Shown in pieces: positions 33,701 through 46,250 of a stretch of DNA of 64,000 nucleotides. Source of the DNA: Stercorarius parasiticus (taxonomy: Eukaryota; Chordata; Aves; Charadriiformes; Stercorariidae); assembly GCA_013396915.1 (NCBI GenBank), contig VWZL01000906.1, positions 404,736 to 468,735 of the forward strand. The letters run 5' to 3'. Numbering within the stretch: the stretch's first letter is position 1; every line of letters starts with the position of its first letter. The translations under genes and the position numbers were made by a program. Below the pieces are notes generated by a model. The model had not been told where the DNA came from. It saw only the letters and a program-made list of their open reading frames with translations, and searched no databases.

Positions 33701-36497
33701 GATGAACTTTAATAAAAGTTGTTCATAAAACTTCATCACTGGAGCTCTCTGGTCTCCTACAGTTTGTAGTCAGAGTGCTCTACTGCTTTTTATTTCAGAT
33801 TTTTTTTCTCCTCAATCTTGCGACTTTATTTTCACAAATCTATTATCTTTTTTAGCCTCATAGAATTGTTCAATGTGGGATCTGTTTGACTGTCTTTAAA
33901 GGATTTGCCTTTTTTACCTTGTTTGAAGGAGCCTCCATAAGGTGCTTATGCACAAGAAATATATACATTAGAGAGATACTATTATATGCTTTATCATTCT
34001 TCTCTATGCAGATGACAGAAACAGAAATTGGTAGGCACCATATGCAGACATACACCTGCGCATGATCAACTGAACTTTGGGGCAGATTAATAATCTTGGT
34101 CATGTTTGGACTCACACAAATATTAATCACACTTAAATAAAAAAATCTAAATATGGAAAATGCATAAGCAGCCTAATTTTCATCCTCTAAATGAGGGGGT
34201 AGTCTGATTAGGAACTTGAACAGGGAAAAATAAGACTGAACAGGGAGAAATTACAGCTGTTTCATGTCTCTACCAGAGGATTTGGAAATGGTGCAAAGAT
34301 TATGTAGCAGTTCAGCAATAAGGAAGATATAGTTTTGAGGCCTTGAAGAGCTGCACAAACTCAGTTGCTGCCAGCATCTCTTAGGAAGTGAAGAGTCCTG
34401 ATGCAGTGTTTTGCTCGATGCTGACATTAAATCAGTTCCTGAATGAGCAGCCTTAGACCCAATAAAGAGTTGCACCATGTAACTACATTGGCTTCAGCTT
34501 AGTTGCTTCTGATTTCTGCTATTGCTGAGAGCAAACAAGAAACCTCGTCGCACAGATGTGCACAGAGAAATGGCAATGAATATATTTGAAATGCATATGT
34601 ATAAATATTCTTCACCCTGTTTACGTGAATATGTGTTCGGTATCCAGGTGTTACCACTATGAGTAGTTTTCTTACTCGGTGTCCTTAAGAACAACAGTTC
34701 AAACAGGTGCTACCCTGGAAGCTAAACCCGAAAGTTTGGACACTCTCATACAGAGATTTCTGTTAGCCATTTCATTGCCCCATCAGAAGATGAATTGTTC
34801 CCTGAAGGAAACATCAGGGCTGCTTAGTTTTAGGGGTTTTGTTGATAACTACAGTGGTGTGTTCTGAAGTGACTATAAATGTAGTGATGGGGAAGGGAGG
34901 CCTATGGCATAGACATCACTCAGGTGTCTGAGTTCAGTCATGCTGATGCCTGCATTCAGACCACATAACATTGTTTTCAAAACTGGAATATTTAAGTTCT
35001 TAATATATCATGCATAATTTTTTTGTTTTCTCCATTGTGTACTGTATATAACTTTTCATAAAAGCCAAATATCATTCATATAAAATGGTCATCAGTCACC
35101 TCTGAATATTGCTTGGATCAGCAGTCCTACTGATTTTTGAACTGGAAAAGAAATGTAATAAAGACAAACTGGTAGAAAGAGTACTGCTTCTCATATAAAA
35201 CCAGAGTAACTGGTTAATATCTGAATGAGAAATAGAGATAAGATGATAAAATCAAGTTAAGGAAAGGAATTATTTAGCAGAGAGTAATTAAAACAGGAAA
35301 AATAAGAAAAGAGCAGGTGCGTTGCAGTAATTACACCTTTTCATACTCATTTTTTCATCTAATAGATTCCTTGTGTCTCTCCTATTAGGCCTTTATTTTC
35401 TCTAACAACTGCCTTCTTGCCACTTGCATTGGTGGGAAAGAAAACAATTAATAATTTTCTAATTAATGCAATATAGAAAAGGAAAAAAAAAAAAGACTTA
35501 CTGCCCTTAGAAGCACATGTATTTGCTGCGGCGTCGTTAGCTCTGCTGGTCAATACCGTTGAAACCAACCTGGGGAATACGAAGTCCTGTCTCTGGAGTT
35601 ACAGGCCCTACTGCCTTCTGTCAAAAGAAAGGGAACTTTCTCTTGGCTAGAACTGATGCAAGAGAAATGTATTACAGTTACGAGATTGAAAGTAATAACA
35701 TTTTATTCTTGGAACTGAATTTCAGTTATTCGTATCGGAGATCTGGTTCCTCACAGACCTATAAAAGTTGCATAAACTAGTTTTTAATAAAATGCATTCA
35801 GAAAGATTCCTTTGGTCACACTGCAATATATTTAATCCGCAGAATATACAGGAAAAATATTATGTGCTCTAAGCAAAAATAAAATACACAAAAGGAATGC
35901 AAAATATTGCTTTGCAACATTTCTAGTGGTCTTTAAAGGTGTGAAATTAATTAGAATGTTGCTAATATGTAGAAGAGCATCATTTGATAACTGAGTGCAA
36001 CTCAGTCTTTGTCTTTTAACAGAATTTAGGTTCATAACGCCTTTGTACAGCTTTAAAAGAATGCCCTGTGTGCAGCTCTGCAATTTTAGTCTGGAGAGCT
36101 GCTCCCTTCACCTCAGCATAATCTCTCTGAAGAGCAGCACCTTTTATCTGGAAAAACAGACTCCCCAAACTCGCTGCGAGACAGAGGCTAGAAATCACGC
36201 CATAGTGCAAGCAGGGTTCATGTGTTAATATGCTGATCTGCTCTGTCAGACACCGGCTTAGAATTGTATTTTGCCAAAAGCGCAGGTGAAATAATGCTTG
36301 GTGAGCCGAGCGCTGCCCTGGGTGGATAGAAATTCAGAGCTCAAAACCAGTTAATGCCAGCTGGGAAGAATAGGCAGGAGCGAATTTAGGATGTAGTGGG
36401 GAAACACAGGAGCAAAAAATTGTTACTTTTGCTTGTAAAGGGTGCTGTGAGAATGTCATGTAGGCAAGGAATTACGAAAGACAGTTTGCCTTTATCT

Positions 36498-36523
36498 ACC
36501 CACAGGGAATTTTGCCTGTGGGT
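36498..36523. repeat. Perfect 9-bp inverted repeat (hairpin)
   Basis: ACCCACAGG at 36498-36506 and CCTGTGGGT at 36515-36523 are exact reverse complements with an 8-base loop, GAATTTTG. A T and a G flank the stem and could form one more wobble pair in RNA. The core resembles a RUNX-type site (ACCCACA, TGTGGGT) in two facing copies. Confidence 0.55.
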
Positions 36524-36869
36524 GCACGAGGATTAAGACTCTGTGCAGTGTTCAGTACTCTTTATGTCTCCAAATTGAATGTAATGCAAGTCTTGTACCA
36601 GGTCTCTGTAATGCTATAGCTCCCTGATCTGAGAAATAGGACAGTCTTAAGTCAGAGGCTTGTCTTTTTACTTCTTCAGTCCCTAGTTTTATTCAAAAGC
36701 AGAACTTAAATGTGCATGTGAAAATAAGTAGTTCAGGGACAAAGGGTTTGGAGTGCCTAGCTGGGTCCTTTGGAAGTTCAGATAACTCAGATGATTATCC
36801 ACATAATAAGTAATCTGTTAGTCGATAACTAGATTTCATCTGTAGTAGGATTATGTTGAGGCTACCTTA

Positions 36870-36911
36870 CAGATTAATTTACATGCAGCTCAGATTAATT
36901 TACATGCAGCT
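36870..36911. repeat. Perfect 21-bp tandem duplication
   Basis: The 21 bases at 36870-36890 are repeated without any difference at 36891-36911. Each unit begins CAGATTAATTT and ends ACATGCAGCT, so each holds an ATTA/TAAT homeodomain core beside an ATGCA word. Two identical copies in otherwise diverged DNA suggest a recent event, or an assembly slip. Confidence 0.9.
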
Positions 36912-36958
36912 TATGTCTGATGAGGCCGATCCACATAAGGTCCAGCTGTCTTAATGTG

Positions 36959-36973
36959 TATATATATATATAT
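36959..36973. repeat. Short TA tract
   Basis: About seven TA units following GTG. Simple repeat. Confidence 0.85.
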
Positions 36974-37697
36974 TACATATTATTCCCCATAGTTTAAAGC
37001 TATGAATACCTTATGGTGTCATGCTAAGAAGAGGGCTGGCATATGTGCTAACACATCATAGCAATGGTAATAATAAGCCTTAGATTTTCACCCTGTGCCC
37101 TGGCTGCCCAAACTTGTTCTATAAAGATACATCCTTGGCCGTATCATCTCCTGGGAACCCAGCAAGCTAGAAGAAAAAGAATAAAAATAGCATGACCAAC
37201 ATGAGAAAATACTAGTGATCCTGCAAAAGAGGCCCTTCCTCTACCTTTCAGGATGTATTGCCCTGGCAGGTGCGAAGGGGCACTGAAAACTTCTGCTGAT
37301 GGCCTGGGGTCAGACAGCGCCTGACAAGAGTGAAGAGAATAGCCTCCCACTGCAGTGCCCACATCCACACGTTTCCTGCCACATCCAGTTGTCTGCCAAG
37401 CCTGTTCCCAAGATCTTTGTTTTGGGCTCAGGACCTACAAATCCTTACAGCACTCAGCATAATTTGGTATTAATCGTATATGTTATCTGTCCACTTCTGT
37501 GGGTGGGATTTGGGCGGACAGACCTGTCTTGCCACCTCTTTACCCTCTCCTCTGGAGCCAAAGCTTCCAAAGACTGTGCCCATTGCATATTTGGAATAGC
37601 TCTGAGCCTGAGGACTTTCATTCAGCTTTCCACTGTACTAGTGTTAGAAAATTATGCGTGTGTATGTATGTGTATGTATAGTTTCTTCAAAATACTA

Positions 37698-38830
37698 TCA
37701 TAGAATCACAGAATCATAGAATGGTTAAAATTGGAAGGGACCTTAAAGATCATCCAGTTCCAACACCCCTGCCATGGGCAGGGACACCTTCCACTAGACC
37801 AGGTTGCTCAGAGCCCCATCCAGCCTGGCCTTGAACACTTCCAGGGATGGGGCATCCACAACTTCCCTGGGCAACCTGTTCCAGTGTCTCACCACCCTCA
37901 CAGAAAGAACAACTTCTTAATATCTAGTCTAAATTTCCCCTCTTTCAGTTTAAAACTGTTCCCCTCATCCTATCACTATACTCCCTCATAAAGAGTCCCT
38001 CCCTGTCTCTCCTGTAGGCCCCCTCTAGGTTCTGGAAGGTTGCTGTAAGGTCTCCCTGGAGCCTTCTCTTCTCCAGGCTGAACAACTGCAACTCTCTCAG
38101 CCTGTCCCCATAGGAGAGGTGCTCCAGGCTCCTGATCATCTTCGTGGCCCTCCTCTGGACTCAATCCAACAGGTCCATGTCCTTCCTGTGCTGAGGACTC
38201 CAAAGCTGGACACAGTACTCCAGGTGGTGTCTTACGAGAGTGGAGTAGAGGGGTAGAATCACCTCCCTCAATCTGCTGGCCTCACTTCTTTTGATGCATC
38301 CCAGGATGCGGTTGGCTTTCTGGGCTTCGAGCACACATTGCTGGGTCATGTCTCATCCACCAGCGCCCCCAAGTCCTTCTCCTCAGGGCTGCTCTCAATC
38401 CATTCTCCACCCAACCTGTATTTGTGCTTGGGGTTGCCGTGACCCAGGTGCAGGACCTTGCAGTTGGCCTGGTTGAACTTCATGAGTTTCACACAGGCCC
38501 ACCTCTCAATCCTGTCCAGGTCCCTCTGAACAGCATCCCTTCCCTCCATCGTGTTGACTGCACCACACACCTTGGTGTTGCTAGCAAACTTGCTGAGGGT
38601 GCACTCAATCCCACTGTCCATGTCACCTACAAAGATGTTAAACAGCACTGGTCCCAGTACTGACCCCTGAAGAACGGCACTTGTCACTGGTTTCTGCTTG
38701 GAGATTGAACTGTTGACCACAACCCTTTGAATGCGGTCATCTAGCCAGTTCCTTATCCACCTAGTGGTCCATCCATCAAATCCATGCCTTTCCAATTTAG
38801 AGACCAGAATGTCATGAGGGTTGATGTTTT
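37698..38830 (-). mobile_element. CR1 LINE copy C (minus strand, 5'-truncated)
   Basis: About 1.1 kb. On the plus strand it starts with the tail (ATCATAGAATCACAGAATCATAG), then GGAAGGGACCTTAAAGATC and CATGGGCAGGGACACC, and continues into coding sequence read from the minus strand. The 5' end is lost near 38820-38830, just upstream of the reverse-transcriptase motif A region (the minus strand reads [18 protein letters not shown]). The 3' UTR closely resembles the tail fragment at 24053-24130, so both are probably from one subfamily. Confidence 0.95.
37945..38795 (-). pseudogene. CR1 reverse-transcriptase ORF2 fragment (copy C, inactive)
   Basis: Three pieces follow on the minus strand. 38346-38795 holds the motif B region ([14 protein letters not shown], with the usual PQG changed to LQG) and [12 protein letters not shown] sequence. 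A frameshift near 38346-38349 leads into 38161-38349 (QKANRILGCIKR, PLYSTLVRHHLEYC). An in-frame TGA at 38161-38163, where the family has CGA, precedes 37945-38139, which stays in the same frame. The catalytic FADD of motif C is replaced by FASN, so both catalytic aspartates are gone. A last frameshift cuts the natural C terminus. Confidence 0.92.
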
Positions 38831-39077
38831 AGGTCTCAGAAACCCACACAAGTAGATTTTGTAGGTAGCTTTGCTGCTTGTTTTCCTTTCCCTTCAAGGC
38901 ACCCCTGCCCTGGTTTTGAAAGTTGCTGTGTGCTGACAGACTGAAGCTCTGGCTAGATTAGGAGTCCCTGGAAGTCACACAACTGGAAAGGTACTTCCAA
39001 AAGACTTAGATCCCAAACTGGACCAGTGACTTCAATATATAGATATTGAATATTCAGATACATAAATGAATTCAAGC

Positions 39078-39092
39078 TTTTTTTTTTTTTTT
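39078..39092. repeat. Poly-T homopolymer
   Basis: Fifteen consecutive T. No retroposed sequence is recognised on the side where a poly-A-tailed retrocopy would lie. Confidence 0.9.
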
Positions 39093-39714
39093 ACTGCTTA
39101 ATAACATTCCAATTTTTCATACAGTTATTGCTCAATTGATACCTATATTGCATGGTACCTTGATTAAATTATGAAATAGTAATAAAAAATTGCAGTTTCC
39201 TGCCATACATTTATATTCTTGAATCTTTATTTACTGAAAATATACTACTTATCTTACAGTGTGATTGCTTAACTTCAAACAATTCTGAAATCTCTAGTTG
39301 AGGTTAATTTTATAGAACTTGAATTCTCTAAGGATAACCTTGCAGGAAGTTTGTCAATGAGATGAAACTACAGGGATGGAGTATAAACCTGGGGGAGTGG
39401 TTTAAGGGAGGTGCTGGAGAAGTAATATTCCTGATAAGATTTTGATGACAGTCTGGTGGTAGCTTTATAATACATATTTTAAACTAAGCATGTGGTTTTG
39501 TTTTAATAGCATGTTTTTATGTCTATAGCTATCAGTATGTCTTAGCTGCTAGATCACAGCCACAATATAGATGCTAGTAACAATCCTAATTTTTAAAAGG
39601 TATCTTAAAATATATATTGCAGAACCAAGAAACAAGATCACGTAACACAGACGTGTGTGCTATTCATAAGCATACAACGGCATATGGAATGCCCACATAA
39701 TAGAAAAGTTTATT

Positions 39715-39729
39715 TGTGTGTGTGTGTGT
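39715..39729. repeat. Short TG microsatellite
   Basis: About seven TG units. Simple repeat. Confidence 0.85.
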
Positions 39730-40974
39730 ATCAAATTGGAAGAATTAAGCCCTGTATATTAGGTATTCAAGCACTTTTTGCAAACCATTGGAGCTGTTCC
39801 ACATTTCATGATTGCAACTGTTACATGCACTTGTGGAATAAACAATATGCCTCCGCAGGGGCATAGACAATAGGGAACTTCTGCCTACTCATGATTTTAC
39901 GTATCTTTTAGCTAACTCAGAGAACTGAATATAAAATCTAGTATTTGGGGACTCTGTTTAGATTTATGACAATGGAGAATCTATTAAAAGTGGCTAGATT
40001 ACATGCCTTTTATCTGTCCTTTTTTTTTTTTCCAAAATGCAATTGGCAAACAATTCTTGGCCAGTAGCTCTTATGCAAGTAAGATATACCATTTATTCAC
40101 TGGAGTATCTGACTGCCTGCAGGTTTTTTTCAGTGTTAGCTGCTCTGAGCTGTTTATAAAATCATGCAAAGAAAGATGAAATACATCCTGTGTTTGGGGA
40201 ATCCCTTGTAGATGCATAGTTCGCATAGCATGTATCTCTTAATGGATGCAGCAAAGTATAGCTGTCCTAATTTCAAACAGTCAAGTTTATTAATTCAAAA
40301 TACGTTTTATATGCTGACTTGTATTCATGGTAAGAAACATGTAGTAGAGTTCTTGTGGTAGGCATGCCTGAAAGGAGAATGAACAGAAAACAGATTTAGA
40401 AATGGTAATGGAAAAGAACATATTTTTTTACTATATGATCAGCATTATTACTTAATAAAACATGTGGGAGGAATGAAATGTTACATTGGAAAAGTCCTTG
40501 CAAAGTGAATGGAGACGTCACCTTTTGAATTATCTACTGAAGCATGGTGCTGCCAAAATAAGCCACTTGCATTATAAGTTGCATTTCACTCAGAATCAAA
40601 GCACACTCTACAAAATGTGTTAAACCAGGATGCAAAGTTTTGAAGTACATTGTGTTACTCAGCTGTGAGCAATTTGTGGTGAGCAGAGTTCACAAATACA
40701 TGAGAAGAAATGGTTTCAGTTCGAAGAGACTTTTGATAAAAAGTGTGGAACCTGCGGTGTCAGTCACTGGTTTCTTTGTTGTACAACAGTAATCTCAGTA
40801 TGTTGTGCCAGGGGAAAAGAAAAGGATGTTGTTGTGGTTTAACCCCAGTTGGCAGCTAGGACCATGTAGCCACTCATGCAGTTCTCCTCCTTCCCCCCAG
40901 AAGGGCAGGGAGAAGAGGGAGAAAAGGAGGGGAAAGGAAAGGGAAAAAAAACCACCTCATAGGCTGAGATAAAG

Positions 40975-40980
40975 TTTAAT
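40975..40980 (-). terminator. LTR polyadenylation signal ATTAAA
   Basis: On the minus strand the sequence reads ATTAAA, the common variant of the polyadenylation signal, about 160 bp downstream of the TATA box of the same LTR. The spacing suits a short LTR transcript start-to-end interval. Confidence 0.6.
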
Positions 40981-41136
40981 AGACAATAACCGAAAAAGGA
41001 AAAAACCCAATAATAATACAGTAAAAGAATACAAGATAAAGTAAGACAACACAAGTCACTCTCAGCACCTGGTGAATTGGTTGTCCAGCCTGTCCCAAGC
41101 AGTGATTGCGGATTCCTGCCCCCTGGCCAACCCCCA

Positions 41137-41144
41137 TTTATATA
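41137..41144 (-). promoter_or_regulatory. TATA box of the solo LTR
   Basis: TTTATATA on the plus strand reads TATATAAA on the minus strand, a near-consensus TATA box. It lies in GGTATATAAATGGGG, the promoter position of this LTR class. Whether it still drives transcription is not visible from the sequence. Confidence 0.6.
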
Positions 41145-42231
41145 CCGAGCATGACATCTATGGTATGGAATATTCCATTGGTCATTCTATTGTTCTGTCT
41201 ATGCTCCTTCTCAGCTTCCATCAGAAGCTGAAAAAAGTGCTTGAATACTATAAACATCACCTAGCAATGGCTAAACCAATATGCATTACTGACGTTCCTT
41301 TCACACCAAATCTGAATCACAGCAACCACTAGAATGAAAATTAACTCTGTCACAGCTGAAACCAGGACAGATGTGTACCCTATTTTTGACAGGCAAAATG
41401 TGGAACACAGGTCAGATTCTGAGATTTTCAGTGCTTTTGTAAGGCTCATGAAATGCTTGAATTCACAAGAAAACACAGTTGACTGTCATATATTGTGTCT
41501 GTATGGGATACCACAATGATCTTGGGTGATTTAGGGTGAGGAAAGGTGTTTCTGCTTACGACTTCATGGACTACAGGCAGAAGAAACCAAATAAAGTCTT
41601 TACCATGACCTGGCATTGTACAGACTGCCAGGTATTACTGCTCTCATCTTCTGTACAGATACATCTGGTTGCCATTTTCAGTGCTCCATTTTGATGAATC
41701 GGTAGAAGTGCCCCTAAAGGCCTATTTTCCTCTATATCAGGGGAAGTATATCACTTACCGAGAATGTAAGGTGAACAATATCCTCTCACTCCAAGGAAAT
41801 TTAAAAGCCTTCATGGGCTGTACCTACCAGATTGTGTGCTTACTTTTTCATTGTACCCAGCCATGACTGGTAATGAGTTGAAGTGCTTATTTGACTATAT
41901 CAGGGAGGATTTGATCACAAGAACATAAACTGAGATTGTGTGCCCAAGATTAGGCTAAATATTATATTATGTAGAGTTAGAGATGCCAAAACATACAACT
42001 GCTTGTAAAGAACAGTATATAATCAGAAACCTCCTATTGCCCTAAGTTCTCCCATTACAAGATTTAGTAGAAGCTTAAGAACTGGGATTAGGTATTCACC
42101 TCAACTAATAGACTATTAGCCTATTAACTATATATACGTGTATGTGTGTGAGTGTAAATAGCATTTGGGCATTTTTTCTCTCTCTGCCCTGCCTTCAGAT
42201 TTTCTGTCTTCCCACCATTTTCCTCCCTGGC

Positions 42232-42672
42232 TTACTTTTGAATTGGAAGTCTTTCATCCCTGTCTTCTTTACTGACCCTTCTCCCTCTTCTCTCCCAAGT
42301 AAGCGTATAGTTTAGAAGTTGCTTCTTCTCTGCACCTAATTTCATAGGACCCACAGGAACACCAGAGAATAAGGGAATGATGGAAACTGCTTTGATCTTG
42401 TATTTTGGTAAATGCACAGTGCCAGGGTAGGAGAGAAAAATCCATTCCAGCATGCCTGTTTGGGAGTGAGAAGCGGGAGGAAGCTGGAGAACAGGGGGTT
42501 TATGCACTCTGGCTTCAGAAGGTTGCTGTGAACCCTCTACAGGGACAGAAAGAGAGGGGTAAAAAAATCTGTAATCCTGCTTTTTGCTCTTTTCACCCTT
42601 TTGGAGTTGCAAATGAAGTGTGGATCCTTTTGCAAATTGCAGGAGGGATTCTGGTACCCTGATCCTTTTCAT
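42232..42672 (-). other. Unrecognised 146-codon open frame, probably chance
   Basis: An uninterrupted minus-strand frame starts with ATG. The predicted protein is basic and proline- and glutamine-containing, with no signal peptide, membrane segment or domain that I recognise. No plausible splice arrangement or poly-A tail of a retrocopy is evident. It lies in locally GC-richer DNA, where stops are rarer. I list it because it is one of the longest non-repeat frames, but I do not claim a gene. Confidence 0.1.
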
Positions 42673-45600
42673 AAAAACACCTTATTTAAATGAGGGGTGT
42701 CAAGCATGTTCTTTTCGGAGAGCTTGGGGCGCCACCCATTTGACACCACTTGCCTTATGTGTTGTTAAGTCTTATGCGGTACAAAAAGTAGAAAAGAAGG
42801 CCTGAGTCTGGGAAAAAATGTTCCACAGAAACCCATGTTCTAGCTTTATCACAGTGCAGTTTTGATGTTGCTTTTAAATTTGAAGTGAACATATAGGGAT
42901 TGACTTTGTGGATTGACACTGAGCAGCCTTGTATAAGGATTGTGGTTTTAAAGCTGTATGTGAGGAAACGTTGATTACAGTTTCTGCTTTCTAACATCCT
43001 TGGTGTCAAATTCTGCCCTAATTTAACCATTGCTTAACCCTTCTAACTCTCCTGGTGTAGCCCAGAATGAAAATGAGACCAACGTGTCTGTTCCCATTTC
43101 ACTACCTGCCCTACTTATCAAATGTCAACAATATATTCAGCGATATTCTCTGTCTTACACACATGCACATATCAACAACTTTAGTAAATGCTGACATTCT
43201 AACAGAAATGACATGAACCAATTGGTTACCGTGCACATAAACACGTTTGCTTTGTTTATAGCTTTCTTTTCTATATTGACTACAAGAATAAGGAAATTTT
43301 TAAGTATAGAGCAAGTCAGAGTGGGAGAGTTGAGCTAAATCTAGAGGAATCCAGCACGTTGGATCTACCGAGCTTTTATTGTCCAATAATTTCTTTATTT
43401 CTTATGAAGGAAGGTCAGGTTTGTCCATACTTGTTACACGAGTCATAGGCAGCTGAATTCAATACTAGCTATTGACCTCTGAGGGACATTAAAGGTCCAG
43501 TATTAAACTCCAAATTCACTAAATCACTGATGTCTGCCGCTCATGCTGATTCTCTGAAGCACATTGTTCATTCTGAAAATAGAATGTGGAATCTGCCCAG
43601 AAAAAAAATAAATCAATGCTCTTTCCCCTCTTTTTTAACATATCTTTAGTTCCAATTATATTTGTGGATGTCTTGCAAGTTTGGAAATTTAAACCTTTGG
43701 GGATCAAATGAAGTCTTGGGTATGAAAATTCCTAATTCATTGTTAGAAAACATGAATCATGCAGTACTGAATAGAATAAATACGGAGATAGGGATCTATG
43801 TCCCTCAGGCACTAAAACTGAGCATTTGCCTCCATTCTATAGAATGTTTCACTGTATTTGTAAATAAAACTTCAACATTTAGGAACAATAATATTTTGAA
43901 AACCTGATACTTCAGTGAGAATGAGATAAATCCTTTACTTCCAATATTCAAAAGGCATCACAGCCTTACACATTAGCAACAAAATGTAAAATCATCCAAG
44001 TACTTAATTTTACACATTATTTACTTACCTAACTCTTAAAAATATTTTCGACACTTATACAGTAGTAGGTATAATAGTAGCATTACATATATCCTTCTGT
44101 TATTGATAAAGCTTGTTGCTTTGAATGCCTTGTGGGAATTTCATTGTAGCATTAGGCAGTTCTTGCTCTGCACTCAGCATATGCGGCTGATTTCTGGACT
44201 CGGTTTCTCAAAGAATTTTTTGGTACTAGCAAGTAGTTCTAATATTCCAATATTACAGTTTTCTTGATATTGCAGAGAGAATGTTTTTTTCCTATGATAA
44301 CATCTTGAAGTATTTAAGGGAAGATGACTTCATGGTATACCAGAAAGCTGGGTTTTCTTACACGCCTTGTGCTTAGTGGAAGCATCTCATCCCTTTACTC
44401 AAAGACATGTCATGTAACACTGGCTACAAAATGAAACAATGTTCTGTGGGAGTTAGTCAATCTAAGGGTTAATTGCATTTACTTCCTTTTAAATAGAACC
44501 TTGTGTAAAAATTGTAAAATAAGGTAAATTCTGTTTGTACATTTAATTACTGTCCTTAACTATTGTCTCTAACACTGTGTTTGGACCACTATTTTCTCCT
44601 CAGTGCGGCAACATAGTGCTGCAACATAATTATAATATCATACCAAATAACATCACTTCTGATCATCATAACAATGTTTAGTTATGAATTAACTCCTTAG
44701 TTCAGGTAAAATCTGTAGCTGAATAGGTCTCTGAAGGTCTTTAGCAAGGAAAGTGTGTCTGAATGGCTAGAAACAAAAATGCAATTTAATACAGAGAAGT
44801 ACTTACTGAAACGCCACTGCTCATCCATATAGAATGATAAACAAATGAAGTTTGTTTAGGAAGTAGGTCACTATAGAATGAATAGAGATAGGAATGGTAG
44901 CTACTTTTAGAAAAAGTCTTTCTGGACTTCAAGTGACATATGAAAGAAGATACTGGAGAAAGAGGAAAGGTGGGTGGAGACATGCACATACACATGCACT
45001 TGTACTCTCAAGAGGGGAAAGGAATTGTGTCTTTGTTATAAGAAAATGTCTGCTTTTATGATATATTCTAAACTCAAGTAGTCTTTTATTACTTCAGTCA
45101 ATATCACACTTTCCCATCTGTGTAAAAAGAAATCTTCAATATACAAATGTCAGAGTGCAAGATTTATCCTTGAGCTCACCTTTGAAATGCCAGCCACCAT
45201 ATACCAGTTGAAGGGAATACCCTCATAGGAGATCAACTAAAATGTTGACAAGCTTATAGCTAGACTGGGAGATCCAGATAGAGACACGACCTGCGTATGT
45301 CTGTATTGCAGTCGCAGAGATGAGACACACAGTAGTGAAATGTAGAGATGTTTTATCTTTAAACTATAGCTAGGCTAGCTCAGATACTGATAGAAGGGAG
45401 GTGGATGTGGGCCACATGCTGTGCTCCTCACTGAGGCAGAGTGAACAGACCGGTTGACAGGCAAGCACAAAGTCTCAGCATTTATTTTATTTATTTTGAT
45501 TTATTATTGCTTTCTTAGAAGCAAACTTTGTGCAGGAAATCGCAAGAAAGTTTCAGCACAATACAATAAATTATGAAGGAGTTAGATCCTGAGGGTTATC

Positions 45601-45770
45601 ACACGGCAATCACAAACATATTAATGAAGGGTGTGTGTGTTTGAGTTTGTGTGTATATGGATTCATCACACATTGCTTTTATAACTAAGCTGCATTACCA
45701 TTTTATTCCCTAAGGAAATACAGAGACTATGTTAAACATCTTAGCTAAATTATCTAATTAAGGGCAAAAA

Positions 45771-46250
45771 GTGAAGTATTCAGTGCTGACCACACTTTTG
45801 CACATTCGCATGTATCTCCCTCAGATGTTTAGCCTGGCTTTTGTTTTCCTAGCAGCATTAGCTCAAACCAAGTATCAACTAAAACTACCCTATTGTGTTA
45901 AAGCTCAGAGATCTCTGCGCTCCTGTAGAGGAACTGTGCCCCTGGGTTACGATAGTTCTTCCCCAAGTAGGATCCTGAAGTCCTTAGGGTTATCTGTGCT
46001 GCAGATGTCTCTTCTCTTTGGTACTTGTCTTAATGAGTCTCTCTGGACTTCATTTCCCCGTTATTCAGTCTCTGTTGTGAAGTTCAGGGCTGTCAGAATA
46101 GCATGTTACCCAGTCTATTTGCTAAGACTTCCCTCATTGGCCTCCTGCTTCTTTCACTTTCATCAGAATGGAGGCACCCTATGGAAGCCTCTTTTATGGT
46201 CCTTCTTTTCTAAACTAGAATTTGGAAATGTCTCTTTTTTACTGTGTTAG
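45771..46250 (+). other. Unrecognised 159-codon open frame, probably chance
   Basis: This is among the longest non-transposon frames of the window. The predicted product is hydrophobic in places (SLAFVFLAALA near residue 21) and cysteine-containing, with no family resemblance that I can name. The underlying DNA is pyrimidine-rich, which lowers stop frequency on the plus strand and gives many Leu, Ser and Phe codons. That explains both the length and the hydrophobicity without a gene. Confidence 0.1.

Larger units (their letters stand above)
30158..37697. other. Unique AT-rich noncoding DNA
   Basis: About 7.5 kb without a recognisable gene. It contains a GA microsatellite (30714-30733), a pyrimidine-rich stretch near 33400-33540, a perfect 9-bp hairpin at 36498-36523, a perfect 21-bp tandem duplication at 36870-36911 and a short TA tract at 36959-36973. 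Open frames up to 134 codons (37299-37703) show no domain. Confidence 0.55.
38831..40829. other. Unique AT-rich noncoding DNA
   Basis: About 2 kb between CR1 copy C and the solo LTR. It contains a 15-base T run at 39078-39092, a TG tract at 39715-39729 and a T run near 40020-40031. No gene is recognised. Confidence 0.55.
40830..41369 (-). mobile_element. Solo LTR of an endogenous retrovirus (ERVL-like), 540 bp
   Basis: The element runs from TGTTGTGGTTTAACCCC at its left to AAACCAGGACA at its right, so on the minus strand it starts TGTCCTGGTTTCAGC and ends ACCACAACA, with the TG...CA ends of LTRs. GATGT directly precedes it (40825-40829) and directly follows it (41370-41374), a 5-bp target duplication typical of class III (ERVL) elements. 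On the minus strand a TATATAAA box (41137-41144) lies upstream of an ATTAAA polyadenylation signal (40975-40980). No internal retroviral genes are present, so the provirus was probably lost by LTR-LTR recombination. It resembles an LTR I recall as widespread in birds. Confidence 0.9.

Noticed and set aside
39078..39092. Poly-T tract as the tail of a minus-strand processed pseudogene
   Set aside because: No sequence resembling a known mRNA was recognised beside it, and no flanking duplication was seen.
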